18,406 nt of DNA from UM-FILTER-49-7 sp964599895 (GTDB taxonomy: Bacteria > Acidobacteriota > Holophagae > Thermotomaculales > Thermotomaculaceae): assembly GCA_964599895.1 (NCBI GenBank), contig CAZRHT010000054.1, forward strand, positions 1-18,406. The letters run 5' to 3'. The translations under genes were made by a program, and so were the position numbers. The notes under the pieces are model-generated. The model saw only the letters and a program-made list of their open reading frames with translations, was not told the DNA's origin and made no database searches. This document shows, piece after piece, positions 14,389 through 18,406 of this stretch (within the stretch, counting starts at the first letter, position 1; every line of letters begins with the position of its first letter).

Positions 14389-15582
14389 ATGTCGATTTCT
14401 ATACCAACTCAGGAACTTACCGGGTTTTTTGGCTCTTTTGGCGGCAGTTATGTACCGGAACCGCTGGTCCCAATTCTGGCTGAACTAGCCGAAGCCTATG
14501 AAGCAATTGTCCCGTCCGAGTCTTTTCAGCGGGACTTTGTCTATTTTCTGAAACAATATGCGGGGCGCCCGTCTCCTCTTTATTTTGCAGAACGTCTGAC
14601 CTGCCACTCAGGCGGCGCGAAGATTTACCTGAAACGGGAGGATTTGAATCACACCGGTGCTCATAAAATCAACCATACCCTGGGCGAGGGCCTTCTGGCC
14701 CGTGCAATGGGGAAGAAGAAGCTAATTGCCGAAACCGGTGCCGGCCAGCATGGGGTGGCGACGGCCACGGTGGCGGCGCTATTTGGTTTTGACTGTGACG
14801 TATACATGGGCGCTGTGGATGTGGAAAAGCAGGCACCCAATGTTTTGCGGATGAAACTCCTTGGTGCCAATGTGATTCCTGTTACAGATGGCGCCGCTAC
14901 CCTGAAAGAAGCTGTGGATGCGGCATTGATGGCGTTTGTGCAGGATCACGATAATGTGTTTTATGCCCTTGGCTCCGCCGTTGGTCCCCATCCCTATCCC
15001 TCCATGGTCCGGGACTTTCAGAAAATTGTAGGGATTGAAGCAGAAGAGCAGATTCTGGAGCAGGAAGGGCGGCTGCCGGATTATCTCGTAGCCTGTGTCG
15101 GCGGCGGCAGCAATGCCATCGGTCTCTTTCATAACTTTCTGGGCAATGCGGGAGTGAAAATTGTGGGAGTGGAACCGTCCGGAAAAAGCCTGAAAGTGGG
15201 AGAACACGCGGCGTCGCTGAGTTTCGGTGAAGAAGGTATCATGCACGGATTCAACTCCATCATGTTGAAAGATGAAAAAGGAGAACCCGCACCGGTTTAC
15301 TCCATTGCTTCCGGTCTGGACTACCCGTCAGTGGGCCCCCAGCATGCCCATTTGAAACAGATTGGCCGGGCCACCTACGAGATGGCATCAGACCGGGAGG
15401 CACTGGACGCGTTCCAGCTCCTGTCCCGCCTCGAAGGCATCATCCCCGCCATTGAATCCGCCCACGCGGTAGCTTATGCCATGAAGCTGGCAGCGAAACT
15501 CCCTTCGGACAAAGTGATTGTCGTCAACCTTTCGGGCAGGGGTGACAAAGATATGGAAAGTCTAGCCCCTTATCTGAAGTAG
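14389..15582 (+). CDS. trpB: Tryptophan synthase beta chain
   Basis: The 397-residue PLP enzyme condenses indole with serine to make tryptophan, normally in a complex with TrpA. I chose the ATG at 14389: AAGGAGA (14377-14383) lies 5 nt upstream and the protein then opens with the usual GSFGGSYVPEPL. The earlier in-frame ATG at 14362 has no ribosome site. HTGAHKINH contains the PLP Lys93, AETGAGQHGVATAT the catalytic Glu115 (both offset by 6 from the Salmonella enzyme), and VGGGSNAIG (237-245) the phosphate cradle. It is the TrpB1 type. No trpA or other trp gene is adjacent, which is unusual, yet it has its own promoter and leader. Confidence 0.96.
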   Translation: MSISIPTQELTGFFGSFGGSYVPEPLVPILAELAEAYEAIVPSESFQRDFVYFLKQYAGRPSPLYFAERLTCHSGGAKIYLKREDLNHTGAHKINHTLGEGLLARAMGKKKLIAETGAGQHGVATATVAALFGFDCDVYMGAVDVEKQAPNVLRMKLLGANVIPVTDGAATLKEAVDAALMAFVQDHDNVFYALGSAVGPHPYPSMVRDFQKIVGIEAEEQILEQEGRLPDYLVACVGGGSNAIGLFHNFLGNAGVKIVGVEPSGKSLKVGEHAASLSFGEEGIMHGFNSIMLKDEKGEPAPVYSIASGLDYPSVGPQHAHLKQIGRATYEMASDREALDAFQLLSRLEGIIPAIESAHAVAYAMKLAAKLPSDKVIVVNLSGRGDKDMESLAPYLK

Positions 15583-15605
15583 CGCGAAAAGTCTTGGGTA
15601 TTCAT

Positions 15606-15630
15606 TCCCCCGTCGGAGTGCGGCGGGGGA
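15606..15630 (+). terminator. Strong hairpin after trpB
   Basis: TCCCCCGTCG (15606-15615) pairs over 10 bp, with one G-T pair, to CGGCGGGGGA (15621-15630) around the loop GAGTG. The tail is CTCTTTAAG, a poor U tract, so it may terminate only partly or protect the trpB mRNA 3' end, letting some transcription pass into the barrel gene 29 nt downstream. Confidence 0.6.
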
Positions 15631-15658
15631 CTCTTTAAGAAAATTACAGGAGAATTCT

Positions 15659-16549
15659 ATGTTTTCGATAAAAAGACTGCTGTATCTCTTTTTAGTTGCA
15701 GTTACCGTATCGTCATTTGCCGGAACGGGTGGGGAATATGTCAACGGCGTTGAAGGAATCAAGGGCGCTTCCGTTCCCCCTCCGGGTCTGTACACCCGCA
15801 ATTACATTGTTTTTTATTCAGCTGACACGCTGGCAGGACCGGATGGGGCCAATCTCCCGGTCGGGTTTAATGTAGACGTGTCCGCAGTGGTGAGTCGATT
15901 GATTTTCATCACAAAATATAAATTTCTCGGGGCTGACTATGGCTATGACATAACTGTGCCGCTGGTTCGGACATCTCTGAGCATTAATGCGATGGCGCTG
16001 GATGAAACCCGGACCGGACTGGGTAATATTCTCATTGAACCGGTTATTTTAAGCTGGCATTTCAAGCGGGCCGACATGTCTGCTGCCGTCGGAGTCTTTT
16101 TCAAAACCGGAAACTTTGCCGCCCAGCACCCGGCTTCACCCGGGAAGGACTATACCACCAGAATGTTCACCCTCGGGGCGACCATTTATCTTGATACTAA
16201 TCGAAAGACTTCCTTTTCCATCCTCAGCCGTTATGAAACCCACGGCACAGACAGCAGTACGTCTATTTCTCCCGGAGACGATTTCCATTTCGAATTTGGT
16301 TTGGGACATACCTTCGGAAGGTTTACAGACGTCGGAATCGCCGGGTACGCTGCATGGCAGGTCAGCGACGATTCCGGTGCAATCACGACCGGGGGTGTCC
16401 GGGACCGTGCTCTGGCACTGGGTCCGGAAATCAGCACAGTGCTGCCCAAAGCAGGGTTGCTGCTCTCGGTCCGCATTTTGAAGGAGTTCAGCGCCATTGA
16501 CCGTCCGGAGGGCTGGATTGCCGTTACCACATTGACCCATCGATTCTGA
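15659..16549 (+). CDS. Outer-membrane beta-barrel protein, SphA / phenol-MetA-degradation family
   Basis: The 296-residue protein begins with a classic signal peptide (IKRLLYLFLVAVTVSSFAGT, cleavage about residue 21). The mature start, GVEGIKGASVPPPGLYTRNY, is the hallmark of the Phenol_MetA_deg/SphA family, and the rest alternates hydrophobic and polar residues as in a beta-barrel, ending in a terminal Phe (THRF) as expected for outer-membrane insertion. Members are often found beside aromatic or sphingomyelin catabolism genes, but nothing here supports that, so the cargo is unknown. CAGGAGA (15647-15653) precedes the ATG. It follows trpB by 76 nt, with a strong hairpin between; co-transcription is possible but not shown. 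Confidence 0.78.
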   Translation: MFSIKRLLYLFLVAVTVSSFAGTGGEYVNGVEGIKGASVPPPGLYTRNYIVFYSADTLAGPDGANLPVGFNVDVSAVVSRLIFITKYKFLGADYGYDITVPLVRTSLSINAMALDETRTGLGNILIEPVILSWHFKRADMSAAVGVFFKTGNFAAQHPASPGKDYTTRMFTLGATIYLDTNRKTSFSILSRYETHGTDSSTSISPGDDFHFEFGLGHTFGRFTDVGIAGYAAWQVSDDSGAITTGGVRDRALALGPEISTVLPKAGLLLSVRILKEFSAIDRPEGWIAVTTLTHRF

Positions 16550-16598
16550 AATGAGTAAGAGTCTCCGATGTTGTGCGAGGAACGTCAGGTGATAAAAA

Positions 16599-16628
16599 AA
16601 ATCGGGAGAGGATATCCTCTCCCGATTT
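16599..16628. terminator. Bidirectional intrinsic terminator
   Basis: A perfect 30-nt palindrome (two 13-nt arms ATCGGGAGAGGAT/ATCCTCTCCCGAT plus two A-T pairs) lies between the convergent barrel gene and pepD. On the plus strand the tail is TTTCTTTTTATAATTT; on the minus strand the stem is followed by a run of eight T. It should stop transcription from both sides. Confidence 0.93.
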
Positions 16629-16678
16629 CTTTTTATAATTTAACCGTAAACTTAAGCTTGTAAGTGCCCAACGGTGCC

Positions 16679-18142
16679 TCAGGCGCCGGTGTAGATGTCC
16701 TGGACCAACGCCAGCAGGCATTTCCAGAACACCTCAGTGCTCTTAATTCCGACACGTTCGTCCGGTGAATGGGCGCCTTCGATGGTGGGACCGAAGGAAA
16801 TGGTATCCAGACCACCGCATTTTTCGCCGATGATGCCGCATTCCAGACCGGCGTGAATTGCTTTCACTTCCGGCTCGTATCCCAATGCCTTTTCAAAGGA
16901 CTTTTTCGCGATTGCCAGAAGGGGAGATTCCGGGTTGGGTGTCCAGCCGGGGTAGCCCTCGTCCTGAGTAATATCCGCACCAAGGGTATTAGCCATGACC
17001 CGATGCATGTCGCCCTGCCAGTCAATGGCGGAGGCGATGGAACTGCGATGAGAGCAGAGGAGTTGCAGGCTGCCGTGTTCACTGTGAACAGCGGCCAGGT
17101 TGGTTGAGCTTTCCACCAGGCCTTCCACCGCGGCGCTCATGTTCAATACGCCATGGGGGAGTACCATCAGGGCGGAGATAATGTCGTCGGTGGACATCAA
17201 GTCAAACATGATATCCGGACGGTCAGTTCCGGTTACGATCAGTTCCAAGCCGGGTTCAACAATCTTGAACTCCGCCTGCAGCGTTTTGCCCATGTCTGCC
17301 AGCATACTTTTGGCCAGTTCTGCGGCGTTTCGGTTGACCAGAATGGTCGCTGTGGCTTCCCGGGGGATGGCGTTGTGTTTGTCTCCGCCGTCAATTGTGG
17401 CAATGTTGAACACAACTGACTTGCTGAGCGCATAGAGTGAACGTCCCAGCAGTTTAACGGCGTTTCCCCGTCCCTCATGAATGTTCAGCCCAGAATGTCC
17501 GCCGCGAAGTCCGGAAATTTTCACTTCCAGTGCTTCCATTTCAAAATTGCTGTCTTCTTCGGACAGGGGTAGCTCAATGTCGGAATCCCGTCCACCGGCA
17601 CAACCGATATAGATGGCGCCTTCCTCTTCAGAATCCAGATTCAACATTATTTTACCGGTGAGGATAGATGGGTCCAGCGTGAAGGCACCGGTGAGCCCGG
17701 TTTCTTCATCGAACGTGCAGAGCAATTCAATGCGGCCGGTCTTGACATCTGTTTCTTCCAGCAGTGCCATACCAGCGGTTACGCCGATCGCGTTGTCTGC
17801 GCCCAGGGTAGTTCCATCTGCGGTGACCCAGTCCCCGTCAATCATCAGTTTAAGTGGGTCCTTTGAAAAGTCATGGACTGTCCCTTTGTTCTTTTCACAG
17901 ACCATATCCACATGACCCTGGATAATAATTGTGGGTTTGTTTTCCATTCCGGGATCTGCTTTCTTGATCACAACAAGGTTTCCAGCCTTATCCCGTTTTA
18001 CTTCCAGTCCTTTTTCCTTCGCAAAGGAAACAATATATTCCATCACTTTTTCTTCATGCTTGGAACATCTCGGAATCTTGGAGATTTCCTCAAAATGATA
18101 CCAAAGCCGCGCTGGTTTAAGATTTTCTGTAACTCTTGACAC
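16679..18142 (-). CDS. pepD: Aminoacyl-histidine dipeptidase (M20C peptidase)
   Basis: The 487-residue cytoplasmic metallopeptidase cleaves Xaa-His and other dipeptides. Zinc-ligand and catalytic motifs of the M20C family are intact: QGHVDMVCEK (His77, Asp79), TLGADNAIG (Asp116), FDEETGL (Glu146/Glu147) and LDSEEEGAIYIGCAGG (Asp170). The lid domain carries GLRGGHSGLNIHEGRGNAVK, and IHAGLECGII and PTIEGAHSPDE complete the second half. The length is normal for PepD. The start is GTG at 18142: AAGGAGG lies 6 nt upstream and the product then begins SRVTENLKPARLWYHFEEIS, matching the family. It is convergent with the barrel gene and shares its terminator. Confidence 0.95.
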   Translation of the reverse strand: MSRVTENLKPARLWYHFEEISKIPRCSKHEEKVMEYIVSFAKEKGLEVKRDKAGNLVVIKKADPGMENKPTIIIQGHVDMVCEKNKGTVHDFSKDPLKLMIDGDWVTADGTTLGADNAIGVTAGMALLEETDVKTGRIELLCTFDEETGLTGAFTLDPSILTGKIMLNLDSEEEGAIYIGCAGGRDSDIELPLSEEDSNFEMEALEVKISGLRGGHSGLNIHEGRGNAVKLLGRSLYALSKSVVFNIATIDGGDKHNAIPREATATILVNRNAAELAKSMLADMGKTLQAEFKIVEPGLELIVTGTDRPDIMFDLMSTDDIISALMVLPHGVLNMSAAVEGLVESSTNLAAVHSEHGSLQLLCSHRSSIASAIDWQGDMHRVMANTLGADITQDEGYPGWTPNPESPLLAIAKKSFEKALGYEPEVKAIHAGLECGIIGEKCGGLDTISFGPTIEGAHSPDERVGIKSTEVFWKCLLALVQDIYTGA

Positions 18143-18172
18143 AAAGGCCTCCTTACTCAGTCTTGTCAGTCT

Positions 18173-18201
18173 ATTATGGAGCGTAAAAACGGAGAAATCA
18201 A
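18173..18201 (-). promoter_or_regulatory. Sigma70-type promoter for pepD
   Basis: On the minus strand TTGATT (18201-18196), a 17-nt spacer and CATAAT (18178-18173) lie 30 nt before the GTG start of pepD. Confidence 0.6.
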
Positions 18202-18233
18202 GCGGGGATACTGAAAAACAGCGATTCTCCCCT

Positions 18234-18259
18234 CAAACCAGGGTTAAATTGGTGGTTTG
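18234..18259. repeat. Inverted repeat between the pepD and tRNA promoters
   Basis: CAAACCA (18234-18240) and TGGTTTG (18253-18259) are perfect 7-bp arms around a 12-nt loop, in the divergent spacer. No U tract follows, so an operator or structural role is more likely than a terminator; it may also be chance. Confidence 0.35.
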
Positions 18260-18282
18260 CATCTGAAAACCCGTTTTTCTCC

Positions 18283-18311
18283 TTGCGGAAGATTCAGGTG
18301 TGGCTTATAAT
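18283..18311 (+). promoter_or_regulatory. Promoter for tRNA-Val
   Basis: A perfect TATAAT (18306-18311) stands 17 nt after TTGCGG (18283-18288) and 13 nt before the mature tRNA 5' end, leaving a very short 5' leader for RNase P. Confidence 0.65.
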
Positions 18312-18324
18312 CCCTTCTGGATGT

Positions 18325-18399
18325 GGGCGATTAGCTCAGCGGGAGAGCACTGCCTTCACACGGCAGGGGTCACTGGTTCAAACCCAGTATCGCCCACCA
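18325..18399 (+). tRNA. tRNA-Val (anticodon CAC)
   Basis: The acceptor arms GGGCGAT/ATCGCCC pair over 7 bp, with discriminator A and an encoded CCA (18397-18399). The D arm AGCTCAGCGGGAGAGC is standard. The anticodon stem CTGCC/GGCAG encloses TTCACAC, giving anticodon CAC for GTG codons. The T arm CTGGTTCAAACCCAG is canonical. A T run (18400-18406) follows immediately and probably ends the transcript, though the window stops there. Confidence 0.96.
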
Positions 18400-18406
18400 T
18401 TTTTTT

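Overview
The window is chromosomal DNA from a Gram-negative bacterium. It carries a signal-peptide-bearing outer-membrane beta-barrel gene, short intergenic gaps, clear Shine-Dalgarno sites and sigma70-like promoters. Isoprenoids come from the mevalonate pathway, which most bacteria lack. Together with GlgP of the Thermotoga/Thermus type, PepD, paired acyl-CoA dehydrogenases and an SphA/phenol-MetA-like barrel, this recalls FCB-group or candidate-phylum lineages, but the phylum cannot be fixed from the sequence alone. I see no transposase, integrase, CRISPR array or plasmid function; the region is mostly housekeeping.

Layout. 1-3245 (+) is the 3' part of a mevalonate operon: a 5'-truncated GHMP kinase (probably phosphomevalonate kinase), a single 748-codon gene fusing class II HMG-CoA reductase to mevalonate kinase, and type I isopentenyl-diphosphate isomerase. 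3338-5748 (+) is a ZnuACB-type zinc/manganese ABC transporter operon. 5858-6918 (-) holds a YdcH-like small coiled-coil gene and phosphatidylserine synthase. 7022-11287 (-) is tlyA-nadK-glgP (rRNA methyltransferase, NAD kinase, glucan phosphorylase). 11518-13807 (-) is a tandem pair of paralogous acyl-CoA dehydrogenases. 14151-15582 (+) is trpB behind a promoter, a 21-codon Trp-containing leader peptide and attenuator-like RNA segments. 15659-16549 (+) is an outer-membrane barrel, ending at a perfect 30-nt bidirectional terminator shared with the convergent pepD (16679-18142, -). A tRNA-Val(CAC) gene with encoded CCA lies at 18325-18399.

How the genes work together. The first operon runs HMG-CoA to mevalonate to phosphomevalonate on one fused protein, then to diphosphomevalonate; the decarboxylase is not in the window, and Idi makes DMAPP. 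The transporter genes overlap each other by 8 nt, as do HMGR-MVK/idi and tlyA/nadK, so translational coupling is likely. trpB appears to be controlled by tryptophan supply through ribosome-mediated attenuation, although no trpA is adjacent.

The most notable items are the HMGR-mevalonate kinase fusion, the previously uncalled trp leader peptide and attenuator, and a family of 7-nt-period intergenic repeats that brackets the acyl-CoA dehydrogenase pair with identical 14-mers and 18-mers.
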